A stretch of DNA of 64,000 bases from PFJX01 sp963713085 (GCA_963713085.1 CAVQKQ010000013.1:124001-188000), one strand, 5' to 3'. Positions 1 through 9,087 are shown, numbered from the stretch's first letter. Made by a program: numbers and translations. Notes: generated by a model from the letters alone, not told the origin.

Positions 1-15
1 CGCCTTGCGTTTCAT
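1..15 (-). CDS. start of a leftward gene, truncated by the window edge
   Basis: Only the first five codons (M-K-R-K-A) lie in the window. The start is supported by a strong Shine-Dalgarno sequence (CAGGAGG) on the minus strand at 27-21, six to seven bases before the ATG at 15-13. The basic N-terminus would fit a signal peptide, but no function can be assigned. It is divergent from the Spy-like gene at 227. Confidence 0.6.
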
Positions 16-226
16 CTCTGCCTCCTGATGCGCCGTACCGGACAATTTATTTATAGCGGAGGCATTTCCGTTTTTCCCCATCGCTTTACGCTTACACCCC
101 GACACACTCTGTAACCCCTTGGCCGCATTCGGACATCCCTCCGATACACGCGCTCCCCACACTGCGAGTCATGCCGTGCCCGATTCCGGACCGGCTGTTT
201 TCTCAACGACTCTGAAGGAGATCACG

Positions 227-751
227 ATGAGCATGATTCAAAAACTGTTCAGCAAACGCGCCCTGATGGTGGGCCTGATCGCCGGGTCCGGCGTCCTGGC
301 GGCATCCACTTTCGCGATGTCGAACGGCGGCGACGGCCAGCCCGGCTGTGCGGCCCGCCACGGCCAGACGGTCCAGTCCCAGCGGGAGGCGTTTCGCGCC
401 AGGCACCTAGCCGACCTGAAGGACAATCTCAAGCTGCAGCCCCAACAGGAAGCGGCCTGGCAGGCCTTCGCCGATGCCGCCGCGCCGGTTAGGGGACCGA
501 TGGGCAATGCGGACCGGCAGGCCCGGCGGGACGAGATCCGGCAACTGAATACGCCCCAGCGCCTGGACAAGATGCTGGCCCGGGCCGACCAGCGCCACAC
601 CTATATGGTCCAGCGTGCCGAGGCGGTGAAGCGGTTCTACGCCCAACTTAGCCCCGAGCAGCAAAGCGTGTTCGATGCCGAGGCCATGCCTTTCCGCCAC
701 GGCCGTCACGGCGGGCATCACCATCACGGCGACCACCATCAGCAATCCTGA
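227..751 (+). CDS. Spy/CpxP-like periplasmic protein with His-rich tail
   Basis: A 174-residue exported protein. The start at 227 is chosen for the AAGGAG ribosome site just upstream; an in-frame ATG at 119 has none. Residues 10-35 look like a signal peptide. Two LTxxQ-type motifs (LKLQPQQ near 68-74 and LSPEQQ at 141-146) match the Spy/CpxP family of periplasmic ATP-independent chaperones and envelope-stress regulators. The C-terminus has eight histidines in residues 158-171, which should bind metal such as Cu, Ni or Zn; this tail is not a fixed family feature. The gene is monocistronic and ends at a hairpin terminator. Confidence 0.8.
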   Translation: MSMIQKLFSKRALMVGLIAGSGVLAASTFAMSNGGDGQPGCAARHGQTVQSQREAFRARHLADLKDNLKLQPQQEAAWQAFADAAAPVRGPMGNADRQARRDEIRQLNTPQRLDKMLARADQRHTYMVQRAEAVKRFYAQLSPEQQSVFDAEAMPFRHGRHGGHHHHGDHHQQS

Positions 752-765
752 GCGGTCTTACGTAC

Positions 766-792
766 ATGGGCGGGCGACCGCCCATTTTTATT
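766..792 (+). terminator. Rho-independent terminator after the Spy-like gene
   Basis: An 8-bp GC-rich stem (ATGGGCGG, 766-773, with CCGCCCAT, 778-785) and a 4-base loop, followed by a T-rich tract (TTTTTATT). It sits 15 bases after the Spy-like stop codon. Confidence 0.8.
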
Positions 793-825
793 GCCTGCCC
801 GCCTTGTGCATAGGGATGGGGGGCC

Positions 826-863
826 CGAGCCGTACGCTATTTACCGAGCCGTACGCTATTTAT
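826..863 (+). repeat. two tandem copies of a 19-bp unit
   Basis: The unit beginning CGAGCCGTACGCTATTTA occurs at 826 and again at 845, directly head to tail, 91 bases before the start codon at 954. It lies between a terminator and the next gene, so it could be a paired regulator-binding site or a simple duplication. Confidence 0.7.
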
Positions 864-953
864 CAAGTGATAAGGCCAGGGGAGCACGGCCAGAAGCCGA
901 TACACCACCCCCCATCGTCCCTCGGCAGCCTCGAACCAAGACAGGAGGACGAG

Positions 954-1388
954 ATGAAGCGTATGGCGGTATTCACGACGACCCTAGACTTGGCGTCTTT
1001 GGCGAACTTCGCTATGGCCGCCGCTGATCAGTTGCCGGGGGTCTACGACGGAAAGCTCAGCGAGTCGGATGGCTATCCCGGCGGGAAGGGAGATCCCTTC
1101 GTGGTCACGATCGGAAAGAAGGAGATCTATGGCGGATCCATGACTTTCGGCATCGATAACGTGGATCCGATCCTGTTCGAAACCAGGACCGTGGACAAAC
1201 AACTCCAGCCCGGGCAAAGGACGGTCAAGCTGGTCAGCCCGGGGAGATCGGAACAGGATGTTGAAATCGAAATCGTCTTCATGAAGCTGGGGGCGGGCGG
1301 CAAACCGGTGTTCCTGAAGATGATGCGCACCAAACCCCAGAAACATACCCAGAAGTCCATAGCCTGCGGCAACCTGGTCGGGAAGTAG
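954..1388 (+). CDS. hypothetical exported protein
   Basis: A 144-residue protein of no recognised family. The start at 954 follows an AGGAGG site; the open frame extends further upstream but without a credible start. Residues 1-22 resemble a signal peptide ending at an AMA-A type site, although the hydrophobic core is short and interrupted by aspartate. The mature part is polar and probably beta-rich, consistent with a small periplasmic domain. It is flanked by the 19-bp tandem repeat upstream and an imperfect hairpin downstream. Confidence 0.6.
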   Translation: MKRMAVFTTTLDLASLANFAMAAADQLPGVYDGKLSESDGYPGGKGDPFVVTIGKKEIYGGSMTFGIDNVDPILFETRTVDKQLQPGQRTVKLVSPGRSEQDVEIEIVFMKLGAGGKPVFLKMMRTKPQKHTQKSIACGNLVGK

Positions 1389-1711
1389 TTGGCGGATCGA
1401 GGGTAGTGCAGGCGTTGGCCTCACTACCCACTATGCCGGACGACCAACAGGTGCCCGGTGCCAAGTATCACCGTTGCCAGGCCCCACGCGTCGTAGACAC
1501 CATTGGGCACGAGGGTTCCGGCGTGGTCAGACTCGGATTCTTCCAGCCTGCCCCATGCGTTAAAAGGACCCCTTTAGGATGTGACGGAAGTCGCTGCCAA
1601 CGGGCGCATTTCAGTGCAAGATATTATGGTTCTTGCCACACGGCCAACGGCGGTTTTGAACCATCGCCACGGCATCCAACACCATCCAACACCATCGACA
1701 GGAGAACAACC
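1389..1711. other. non-coding spacer with an imperfect hairpin
   Basis: No convincing gene. Positions 1401-1429 form a hairpin (GGGTAGTG, a one-base bulge, AGGC, loop, GCCTCACTACCC). It could end transcription of the gene before it, but no T-run follows. The rest presumably carries the promoter and leader of the YidB-family gene; an AGGAGA ribosome site lies about eight bases before 1712. Confidence 0.5.
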
Positions 1712-2137
1712 ATGGGCTTATTTGATGATGCCATCGGCAATGTGATGAACAACCTGGGGGGCGGGTCGAACGCCCAGGGCGGCAATCCCATTTTGCAGAT
1801 GGTCATGGGCCTGATCCAGCAGCACGGCGGGCTGGGCGGCCTGGTGGACATGCTGGCCCGGAACGGCCTGGGCCAGCAGGCGGCCTCCTGGGTGGGCACC
1901 GGCGCCAATGCGCCCGTGACCGCCCAGCAGATCAGCCAGGCCCTGGGCAGCGGTCCCCTGGCGGCCTTGGCCGGACAATTCGGCATTGACCCCCAGACCC
2001 TGAGCGGCCATCTCGCCCGGTATCTGCCCGAGGTGGTGAACCATCTCACTCCCGAGGGCAAGCTGCCGGGCAATGCCAACAGCAGCGATCTGTTGGAAAA
2101 TGGCCTGACCGCCCTGGCCGGCAAGCTGTTCGGCTGA
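1712..2137 (+). CDS. YidB family protein (DUF937)
   Basis: A 141-residue protein with the YidB/DUF937 pattern: MGLFDDAIG at the N-terminus, a Gly/Gln-rich helical middle, and a C-terminal half with the family's WVGTG and QISQALG motifs. E. coli YidB is its best-known relative, and the biochemical role is unknown. There is no signal peptide. The start is set by AGGAGA upstream. It ends 24 bases before the DUF4197 gene and may be cotranscribed with it. Confidence 0.8.
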   Translation: MGLFDDAIGNVMNNLGGGSNAQGGNPILQMVMGLIQQHGGLGGLVDMLARNGLGQQAASWVGTGANAPVTAQQISQALGSGPLAALAGQFGIDPQTLSGHLARYLPEVVNHLTPEGKLPGNANSSDLLENGLTALAGKLFG

Positions 2138-2161
2138 TCGCGTCCTTTCCGGAGAGCCCCC

Positions 2162-2938
2162 ATGCGCAAAACCACAGCCACTTCCCTTCTAGCCCTGAGC
2201 CTGCTCTTCATGTTGCCGGCCTCGGCCCAGGCTGGCTGGCTGGATGACCTGAAAAAGAAATTTGGGGAAATGCAATCCTCCCCCACCACCACCTCGACCG
2301 TCGGCACAGCCGTTTCCGCCGCCCTGAGCGACGAGGACGTGGTCAAGGGCCTGAAGGAGGCCTTGTCCAAGGGCGCCCAGCAGGCCGTGGCCAATCTGGG
2401 CAAGGACGGCGGCTTCCTCGACAATCTGGACGTCAAGATTCCACTGCCGGACGAACTGAAGCGGGTGGAGAAGCTGCTGCGCGGCCTGGGCCAGGACAAG
2501 TACGCGGACCAGTTCGTGGCCACCCTCAACCACGCGGCGGAAAAGGCGGTGCCGGAAGCGGCGTCCATCTTCGCGGATTCCATTTCACAGATGTCGCTGG
2601 CGGACGCCAAGTCCATCCTCAAGGGGCCGGACGACGCGGCCACCCAGTATTTCCGCAAAACCAGCGAGGCCCGGCTGAAGGAGCGCTTCCTGCCCATCGT
2701 TCAGGCCGCCACCGACCAGGCCGGTGTCACCTCCTCCTACAAGAAGCTGATCCAGAAAGCCGGACCCACGGTCCAGCTCCTGGGCGTGCAGCCCACCGAT
2801 CTGGACAGCTACGTTGAAGGCAAGGCCGTGGACGGGCTGTTCAAGCGTATCGCCGCCGAGGAGAAGCGCATTCGCGAGGACCCGGTGGCGCGCACCACGG
2901 ACCTGCTCAAGAAGGTATTCGGATCCCTAGGCAAGTAA
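2162..2938 (+). CDS. DUF4197 family periplasmic protein
   Basis: A 258-residue protein with a clear signal peptide (residues 1-24, cleavage after AQA) followed by WLDDLKKKF. The mature part matches DUF4197 proteins: ALSDEDVVKGLKEAL, a KIPLPDEL segment, an ADQF...HAAEKAVP helix and a QYFR motif. Function is unknown. The start ATG at 2162 is preceded by GGAGAG. It probably shares a transcript with the YidB-type gene. Confidence 0.8.
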   Translation: MRKTTATSLLALSLLFMLPASAQAGWLDDLKKKFGEMQSSPTTTSTVGTAVSAALSDEDVVKGLKEALSKGAQQAVANLGKDGGFLDNLDVKIPLPDELKRVEKLLRGLGQDKYADQFVATLNHAAEKAVPEAASIFADSISQMSLADAKSILKGPDDAATQYFRKTSEARLKERFLPIVQAATDQAGVTSSYKKLIQKAGPTVQLLGVQPTDLDSYVEGKAVDGLFKRIAAEEKRIREDPVARTTDLLKKVFGSLGK

Positions 2939-3005
2939 GCCAGGTGGCCTCCATGTCCCCGCGCATCGCCCGTCCCGCGCGGATTGCGCTATCCGGAACA
3001 CGATC

Positions 3006-4853
3006 ATGATGGAACATCAGCTGGTCAGCCTGTCCGCCGTGATCGCCCTGGGCACCTTCGCCCAGTGGCTGGGCTGGCGCCTGGGATTTCCCTCGATCCT
3101 GCTGCTGCTGCTGTTCGGCATCCTGGCGGGGCCGGTGGGCGGCCTGATCAAGCCTACTGAGATGCTGGGCGGCCTGCTCTATCCAGTGGTATCCCTGGCG
3201 GTGGCCCTGATCCTGTTCGAGGGAGGGCTGAGCCTGTCGGTGAAGGAGTTCCGCGCGGTGGGGAGCATCGTCGCCCGGCTGGTGAGCGTGGGGATGCTGG
3301 TCACCTGGGGGCTGACCCTGCTGGCGGCCCATTGGCTGCTGGGCCTGGACTGGCCCATGGCGGTGCTGCTGGGGGCGGTTCTGGTGGTATCCGGCCCCAC
3401 GGTCATCGTGCCCATGCTGAACCACATCCGCCCCAGCGGCGCCAGCGGGCCGGTCCTCAAGTGGGAGGGCATCGTCATCGACCCGTTGGGCGCAGTGCTG
3501 GCGGTGCTGGTGTTCGAGACCGTGGTGGCGGGGCAGGCAACCTGGACGGGGATCGCCGCCAGCCTGGGCATGACGGCAGGCACCGGCGCGCTGCTGGGCC
3601 TGGCCGGGGCGGCGGGCATGGTGCTCATGCTCAAGCGGGAATGGCTGCCGGACGCCCTCCACGTGCCGATGATGGTGTCCCTGGTGGTGGTGGTGTACAC
3701 CGCCGCCGACCATGTGCGCCCCGAATCGGGCCTATTGGCGGTGACGGTGCTGGGCTTCGCCATGGCCAACCAGAAATACGTGCCAGTGCAGCACATCGTG
3801 GAGTTCAAGGAGAACCTGCGCATGATGCTGATCGCCGGCATCTTCATCCTGCTGGCGGCCAATCTGAAGGGCTCCGACCTGCTGTCCCTGGGCTTCGGCA
3901 GCCTGGGCTTCCTGGCCGCGCTGCTGCTGGTGGTCCGTCCGGCGGCGGTGTTCGCCGCCACCCTGGGCAGCCGGCTGGATCTGCGCGAAAAACTGTTCAT
4001 GTCCTGGCTGGCGCCGCGGGGCATCGTCGCGGCGGCGGTGGCCTCGGTGTTCGCCCTGCGCCTCGAGGCATTGGGCTATCCGGGGTCCGACCGGATGGTG
4101 GCCATCACCTTCTTCGTCATTATCGGCACGGTGGTGGTCTATAGCCTGACCTCGCCCATCCTGGCCCGGCGCCTGGGCCTGACCAAGACCGGTGCGGACG
4201 GGGTGCTGGTTCTGGGTGGCCAGCCCTGGGTGCGGGCCATGGCCAAGTCGCTGAATGAGGAGCACGTGCCGGTGATGCTGGTGGACGACAACTGGCACAA
4301 CGTGCGCCAGGCGCGCATGGCCGGCATTCCGGCCTTTTACGCCAACGTCTATGCCGACTCGGTGCTGGAGCGGGTGGAACTGGGCGGCATCGGCCGGCTG
4401 CTGGCCATGACCGGCAACGACGACGTCAATTCCCTGGTGGCCCTGCATTTCACCTCCCTGTTCGGCCGCAACCAGATCTACCAGCTGGCCCCGGAGGAAC
4501 AGAAGCTGAGCGGCAACGTCTCCAGCCATCTGCGCGGACGTTCCCTGTTCGGCGAGGACCTGACCCATACCGAGCTGAGCCGGCGGTTCTACGGCGGCTG
4601 GATATTCAAGAAGACCCGGGTGACCGAGAGCTTCGACTACGAGGCCTTCCTGGCCCGCCATCAGGGCCAGGTGGTGCCCTTGTTCCTGATCGGCGAAGGG
4701 CGGCTCCAGGTGCTGGCCGCCGGCGGCGGCGCGAAGCCCGGTCCGGGCCAGACCCTGATCAGCCTGGCCAAGCCCCTCCCGGAGACGAATGGCAAGGCCG
4801 CCGACCAGCCTGATGACGCGGGGCAAAGGCCCGGCATCGACCCCTCCCCATGA
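3006..4853 (+). CDS. CPA1-type cation:proton antiporter with TrkA-N domain
   Basis: A 615-residue inner-membrane protein. Residues about 1-390 carry 12 or so hydrophobic segments of the Na+/H+ exchanger family, including LILFEGGLSL and the VVSGPTVIVPML region. Residues about 395-500 form a Rossmann RCK/TrkA-N domain (VLVLGGQPWVRAMA, then VDDN and ADSVLERVEL), which usually senses nucleotide. This layout is that of NhaP/RosB-like exchangers, and either Na+ or K+ could be the substrate. Its stop overlaps the next start by four bases (ATGA), so the two genes are translationally coupled. Confidence 0.85.
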   Translation: MMEHQLVSLSAVIALGTFAQWLGWRLGFPSILLLLLFGILAGPVGGLIKPTEMLGGLLYPVVSLAVALILFEGGLSLSVKEFRAVGSIVARLVSVGMLVTWGLTLLAAHWLLGLDWPMAVLLGAVLVVSGPTVIVPMLNHIRPSGASGPVLKWEGIVIDPLGAVLAVLVFETVVAGQATWTGIAASLGMTAGTGALLGLAGAAGMVLMLKREWLPDALHVPMMVSLVVVVYTAADHVRPESGLLAVTVLGFAMANQKYVPVQHIVEFKENLRMMLIAGIFILLAANLKGSDLLSLGFGSLGFLAALLLVVRPAAVFAATLGSRLDLREKLFMSWLAPRGIVAAAVASVFALRLEALGYPGSDRMVAITFFVIIGTVVVYSLTSPILARRLGLTKTGADGVLVLGGQPWVRAMAKSLNEEHVPVMLVDDNWHNVRQARMAGIPAFYANVYADSVLERVELGGIGRLLAMTGNDDVNSLVALHFTSLFGRNQIYQLAPEEQKLSGNVSSHLRGRSLFGEDLTHTELSRRFYGGWIFKKTRVTESFDYEAFLARHQGQVVPLFLIGEGRLQVLAAGGGAKPGPGQTLISLAKPLPETNGKAADQPDDAGQRPGIDPSP

Positions 4854-5878
4854 CCCCACCCGAGCAGGCAGCGCAAACCATGATATCGACCGCCGTTGAC
4901 CGCGCCGCCTGGATCATCGCGGCGGTTTCCCTGTTCCTGGTACTCCAGCTCCACCTGCTGCCGGCCCTGCTGGCGGGGCTGCTGGTCTACGAGCTGGTGC
5001 ACCTGACCGCGCCCCTGCTGGCCAGCAAGCTTTCCCACCAGCGGGCCAGACTGGTGGTGGCGTTTTTCTTCGCCGTCCTGGTGGTCGGCGCGGTGGCCCT
5101 GGCCCTGACCCTGGCCATCGGCTTTTTCGGCGATGGCGGCAGGCTTGCGGCCCTGGCCACCCGGATGGCGGAAATTCTGGAGAGCTCGCGCCAATCCCTG
5201 CCTGGCTGGCTGATCGCCTACATCCCCGGCAGCGTCGAGGAATTGAGGGGGCTGTTGGTCGCCTGGCTGCGTGAACACGGCGGCGAGTTGCAGATCATCG
5301 GCAAAGAAGCGGGTCTCACCCTGGCCCATGTGCTGGTGGGACTGGTGATCGGCGCCATCGTCGCTGTCCAGGCGACGGTCCGGATCACCGTGCCACGCCC
5401 CCTTGCGGCGGCCCTGGCGCAACGCGCGACCCGCCTGGCCAAGGCGTTCCGGGGGATCGTCTTCGCCCAGGTCCGCATCTCCCTGATCAACACGACTTTT
5501 ACCGCCATCTACCTGTGGGCGGTGCTGCCCGCATTCGGCGTTCACTTGCCCCTCACCAAAACCCTGATCGCGCTGACCTTCGTGGCCGGCCTGTTGCCGG
5601 TCATCGGCAACCTGATCTCCAACAGCGTGATCGTGGTGGTGAGCCTGGCCCATTCCCCGCAGGTGGCGCTGGCCTCCCTGGCATTCCTGATTCTGGTCCA
5701 CAAGTTCGAATACTTCCTCAACGCCCGCATCGTCGGCGGCCAGATTTCCGCCAGGGTCTGGGAGCTGCTGCTGGCCATGCTGGTGATGGAGGCGGCCTTC
5801 GGGCTGGCCGGGGTCATCGCCGCGCCGATCTTCTACGCCTACGTCAAGGCGGAACTGAAGGCGGCCGGTCTGGTGTAA
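4850..5878 (+). CDS. AI-2E family (PerM/TqsA-like) membrane permease
   Basis: A 342-residue polytopic protein with the AI-2E transporter layout: N-terminal hydrophobic pair, a central polar segment, then transmembrane helices with the GLLPVIGNLISN motif and a VHKFEYFLNARIVG stretch typical of this family. Family members include putative autoinducer-2 exporters and sodium/proton antiporters, so substrate is uncertain. The overlap with the upstream antiporter suggests a joint role in ion homeostasis. Confidence 0.8.
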   Translation: MTPPEQAAQTMISTAVDRAAWIIAAVSLFLVLQLHLLPALLAGLLVYELVHLTAPLLASKLSHQRARLVVAFFFAVLVVGAVALALTLAIGFFGDGGRLAALATRMAEILESSRQSLPGWLIAYIPGSVEELRGLLVAWLREHGGELQIIGKEAGLTLAHVLVGLVIGAIVAVQATVRITVPRPLAAALAQRATRLAKAFRGIVFAQVRISLINTTFTAIYLWAVLPAFGVHLPLTKTLIALTFVAGLLPVIGNLISNSVIVVVSLAHSPQVALASLAFLILVHKFEYFLNARIVGGQISARVWELLLAMLVMEAAFGLAGVIAAPIFYAYVKAELKAAGLV

Positions 5879-5996
5879 GCCCGATGGGGCCTTTTTCAAC
5901 GCGCGGATCGCCCTGGGACCCGGCCGCATTGCCTATACTTGAGGCCCTTCCCGGCCGGTCCGGCCGGGATGCAATGAAGAACCAAGGGTATAGAAC

Positions 5997-6692
5997 ATGA
6001 GCAATCTGCATTTCATAGGCGGCGAAAAAGGCGGCGTCGGCAAATCGCTGCTGTCCCGCGTGCTGGCCCAGTACATGATCGACCACGAAACGCCGTTCCT
6101 CGGCTTCGACACCGACAAATCCCACGGCTCCCTGCTGCGCTTCTACGCCGATTTCACTTCGCCCACCGTCATCGACCAGTACGAGAGCCTGGACCGCATC
6201 ATCGAGAGCGCGGCCGAGGCGCCGGAACGCCGCATCCTGGTCGACCTCGCCGCCCAGACCCACCAGTTCCTGGTGCGGTGGATCGAGGACTCCGGTCTGC
6301 TGGAACTCATCGACGAACTGGGGCTGACCCTGAACTACTGGCATGTGATGGATTCCGGCCAGGACTCCGTGGACCTGCTGCGCCAACTCCTGGACCAGTT
6401 CGGCGGACGGCTCAACCTCATCCTGGCGCTCAACGAGGTCCGCGGCGACCGCTTCGACCTGCTCGATGCCTCCGGACAGCGCGGCCGCGCGGAAGGCCTC
6501 GGCGCCAGGGTGGTGTCCATCCCCCGCCTGCAGGACACGACGATGCAGAAGATCGACGGCCACAGCCTGAGCTTCTGGGCCGCCGTCAACAACGCCGACA
6601 AGGCGGGCACCGGCCTGGGCCTGCTGGAGCGGCAGCGCATCAAAGTATGGCTGAAGAAGTCCTACGAGAATCTCGGCAGGCTCGACATCTAG
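5997..6692 (+). CDS. orphan ParA/MinD-like P-loop ATPase
   Basis: A 231-residue protein with a deviant Walker A motif near the N-terminus (GGEKGGVGKSLLSR), a switch-like FDTDKSHG segment, and ILVDLAAQ as the Walker B-like strand. This matches the ParA/MinD/CobQ superfamily, particularly plasmid-style single-domain members. No parB, minC or minE gene lies next to it, so the cargo is unknown. No strong Shine-Dalgarno is visible before 5997. The ORF has normal GC-rich codon use, so it does not look recently acquired. Confidence 0.7.
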   Translation: MSNLHFIGGEKGGVGKSLLSRVLAQYMIDHETPFLGFDTDKSHGSLLRFYADFTSPTVIDQYESLDRIIESAAEAPERRILVDLAAQTHQFLVRWIEDSGLLELIDELGLTLNYWHVMDSGQDSVDLLRQLLDQFGGRLNLILALNEVRGDRFDLLDASGQRGRAEGLGARVVSIPRLQDTTMQKIDGHSLSFWAAVNNADKAGTGLGLLERQRIKVWLKKSYENLGRLDI

Positions 6693-6759
6693 GGCTGGCG
6701 TCGCGCCGGGACAGGGTGGCCAGGCCTGGGCGGGAACCCGGCCACTGGGCGGGCGCGCC

Positions 6760-7203
6760 ATGACCGAACCCTCACCTCACGAAGGCACTACTGCCGGCGA
6801 TTCCCTGGAGGAGGCGACCCACATTCCTCCCCCGAAGTCGGCCTGGTGGCGCGACTGGCGGGTGATGGTGCCGGTATGGCTGATGATCGTCACCCTGGCG
6901 GGCCTGGGGCTGCACTACCACGTCGACGCGCGGGTGATCGCCGGCAGCCTGTTCGTGTTCGGCCTGGTGTCCAACGCCTTCGCCTGGCTTCTGGGCATCG
7001 TCGCCCTGGTACCGCTGGTGGGGCCGCTGGTGGTGAAGGTGCTGTCCATCGGCTTCATCTGGCTGCTCAACGGCGTGGGCTATCTGGTGTCCTTCATCGC
7101 CATCCGGCGCGGCTATTCCCGGGACGTGCTGACCTATCGCGGCCTGACGGTGGCCGTCATCATCGGCATCGTCATCGGCTACGTGCTGGGCAAGATCATA
7201 TGA
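6760..7203 (+). CDS. small polytopic membrane protein, unknown function
   Basis: A 147-residue protein with a charged N-terminal region of about 25 residues, then three to four hydrophobic helices (VWLMIVTLAGLGL; LFVFGLVSNAFAWLLGIVALVP; LSIGFIWLLNGVGYLVSF; VAVIIGIVIGYVLGKII). It lies 67 bases after the ParA-like gene and may share its transcript. No family recognised. Confidence 0.65.
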   Translation: MTEPSPHEGTTAGDSLEEATHIPPPKSAWWRDWRVMVPVWLMIVTLAGLGLHYHVDARVIAGSLFVFGLVSNAFAWLLGIVALVPLVGPLVVKVLSIGFIWLLNGVGYLVSFIAIRRGYSRDVLTYRGLTVAVIIGIVIGYVLGKII

Positions 7204-7355
7204 CCGGCCGCATGGCCGCCGCAGCGGCCTTTCCCTGGCCATGCGGCTGGGACAAACGGTGGGAACCGGCCGCTGCACGATCCCATCCACCGACACGATG
7301 ACGCAGCACCCCGTTCCAAACGGCACTGTTTACCCTTCATTCAGACGAGGACACC

Positions 7356-7826
7356 ATGCTCCGCCCCCACACTCAAGCCCCGGACTTCACCGCTCCCGAC
7401 CAGCACGGCGACCCGATCCGCCTCGCGGACTTCCGGGGCGGCAGGAACGTCATCCTGTATTTCTACCCCAAGGATGACACCCCCGGCTGCACCATTGAGG
7501 CCAACCAGTTCACCGCTCTGGCCGGCGAATTCGCCAAGCTGGACACCGTGGTGATCGGCGTAAGCCGGGATTCCTGCGCGAGCCACCAGGCCTTCATCAC
7601 CAAACACGGCATCGGCGTGGACCTGCTGTGCGACGCCGACGGCGAGTTGTGCCGACTGTATGGGGTCTGGCAGGAGAAGGAGAAGAACGGCGTGAGGAGC
7701 ATGGGCATCGTGCGTTCCACATTCCTCATCGGCAAGCAAGGAGAATTGGCGGACGTCGCCTACGGCGTCACCGCGGACGGCCATGCCCAGGCCATGCTGG
7801 AGAAGATCCGCCAGATGCCGGGATAG
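7356..7826 (+). CDS. bcp: thioredoxin-dependent peroxiredoxin, Bcp type
   Basis: A 156-residue peroxiredoxin of the BCP/PrxQ group, of normal family length. The peroxidatic cysteine is C45 in the motif DDTPGCTIEAN. The residue five positions on, where atypical two-Cys members such as E. coli Bcp have a resolving cysteine, is asparagine, so this copy would use a one-Cys mechanism or another cysteine. It reduces hydrogen and alkyl peroxides in the cytoplasm. Confidence 0.9.
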   Translation: MLRPHTQAPDFTAPDQHGDPIRLADFRGGRNVILYFYPKDDTPGCTIEANQFTALAGEFAKLDTVVIGVSRDSCASHQAFITKHGIGVDLLCDADGELCRLYGVWQEKEKNGVRSMGIVRSTFLIGKQGELADVAYGVTADGHAQAMLEKIRQMPG

Positions 7827-8131
7827 GCGTCGCCGGACGACTGGAAGCCGGCGCTGCCGGCCGGTCGCCCACCCCGCCCTGAACCGGGACGAACAAAGGT
7901 ACCCGGAATAGAGTGTGGAACGCTCGGAGCTACATCCATCATTGTCAATAGCACCAGATGTTGAAACTTGGCCGGCGGCAAACGACCCACTCCAGACATC
8001 CAGCCTTCCAAGACTTGACGGTCAGCTATCTTGGTGGTTAAGCCGCCATTGGCATGAGGATCGCAGTTGCAGGCAGGCCTTAGACAGGCACGAACTGGTA
8101 GAGTGGATCATGTTTGGTGTGTTGTCAGTGC
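7827..8131. other. intergenic spacer between convergent genes
   Basis: I see no gene supported by a ribosome site or family match. A 96-codon open frame at 7915-8205 runs into the antisense of the glutathione transferase gene and is judged spurious. No clear T-tailed hairpin was found either. Confidence 0.5.
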
Positions 8132-8755
8132 TTACGAGCCTTTACGTGTCGCGTAATACTGCGCGATGGCCGGAAGCGCGGCGGTGCGGTCCATGTATGC
8201 CTTGAGCATGGGCGCCTCGGCATCGACCAAACCGCTTGGAATGTGATCCAGTACCCCTGAGCTGAACCAGCGCAGCATCACGAAGGCCTTCAGGTCGGCG
8301 ATGGTCAGACGGTTGTCCGCAAAATACTCGCCGCCATGGGCTTCGAGCTGTTTCTGAAGCCACCGCAAGTATCGGGGAAATGGGTCAGTCGCCAGGGCTT
8401 CTCGGGCACTCTTCAGGGCATCACCCGTCATCCCGAAGGTGGCCCCAAGCTTAAAATTGAGGTCTTCCAGCGCGCTCATGACCTCGTCGCACAATAGGGC
8501 CTGAAATTCGTCTGTGGGATACAGGCCGGCCAGTTTCCCAACATAGCGCGTAATCGCATCACTCTGAGTGACCTGCACCTCGTTCACGAGCAGGGTCGGC
8601 ACTTGATTGAGCGGGGTTGTCTTGCGGATTTCGGCGAAATCCTTGGACGCAAACCGATGGTCCTCAAACGCAATGCCGCCAATATGCATGGCCAGTCGTG
8701 CCGGCTCCGCCCTCCCACCGTCGAAATCGAAATAGGTCAGCTTCAGCTTGTTCAT
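8132..8755 (-). CDS. glutathione S-transferase
   Basis: A 207-residue protein with the two-domain GST layout. The thioredoxin-like N-terminal domain has KLTYFDFDGGRAEPARL, with the tyrosine at residue 8 as expected for sigma-type catalysis, and the cis-proline loop NQVPTLL followed by QSDAI, which contacts the gamma-glutamyl group. The all-alpha C-terminal domain contains LTIADLKAF. It conjugates glutathione to electrophiles in the cytoplasm. It stands alone. Confidence 0.85.
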   Translation of the reverse strand: MNKLKLTYFDFDGGRAEPARLAMHIGGIAFEDHRFASKDFAEIRKTTPLNQVPTLLVNEVQVTQSDAITRYVGKLAGLYPTDEFQALLCDEVMSALEDLNFKLGATFGMTGDALKSAREALATDPFPRYLRWLQKQLEAHGGEYFADNRLTIADLKAFVMLRWFSSGVLDHIPSGLVDAEAPMLKAYMDRTAALPAIAQYYATRKGS

Positions 8756-9087
8756 GTCTCATCCTTCTTGGGAACAATTAGGAGCATCTAAACTAGATGC
8801 CGTTTGGGCGCCGCCATTTGGGACAATAATACGTATCTGGTATCTGATAGGTATGGATAGTCGAAAGCGAGCAGCTGAAATGGCCGCCGACCCGCCGACC
8901 ACCTGACTGTAGTGGGGGCAGCTTCCGGGGGTACACCAGCCTTCCAGGACAACAACATTCAGGCTTGGCCAATGACAGTTCCTAACCGGTTGCTGTCCCC
9001 ACGAGATCAACACTGCATTCCAACTTTCGGATGTGACGTGTAAGTATCGTACCGGTTCCCTTTTTCTACAGTGGATGCCGGATACAC
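8756..9087. other. intergenic region upstream of the GST gene
   Basis: No gene seen. It lies between the 5' end of the leftward GST gene and the terminator of soxXA, so it should hold the GST promoter. It is visibly less GC-rich than the surrounding genes, and no operator could be defined. Confidence 0.4.

Noticed and set aside
1624..2697. 357-codon minus-strand open frame across the YidB and DUF4197 genes
   Set aside because: Ser/Arg/Pro-rich shadow of two well-supported genes on the plus strand.
7915..8205. 96-codon open frame between bcp and the GST gene
   Set aside because: No start signal, and it ends inside the antisense of GST.
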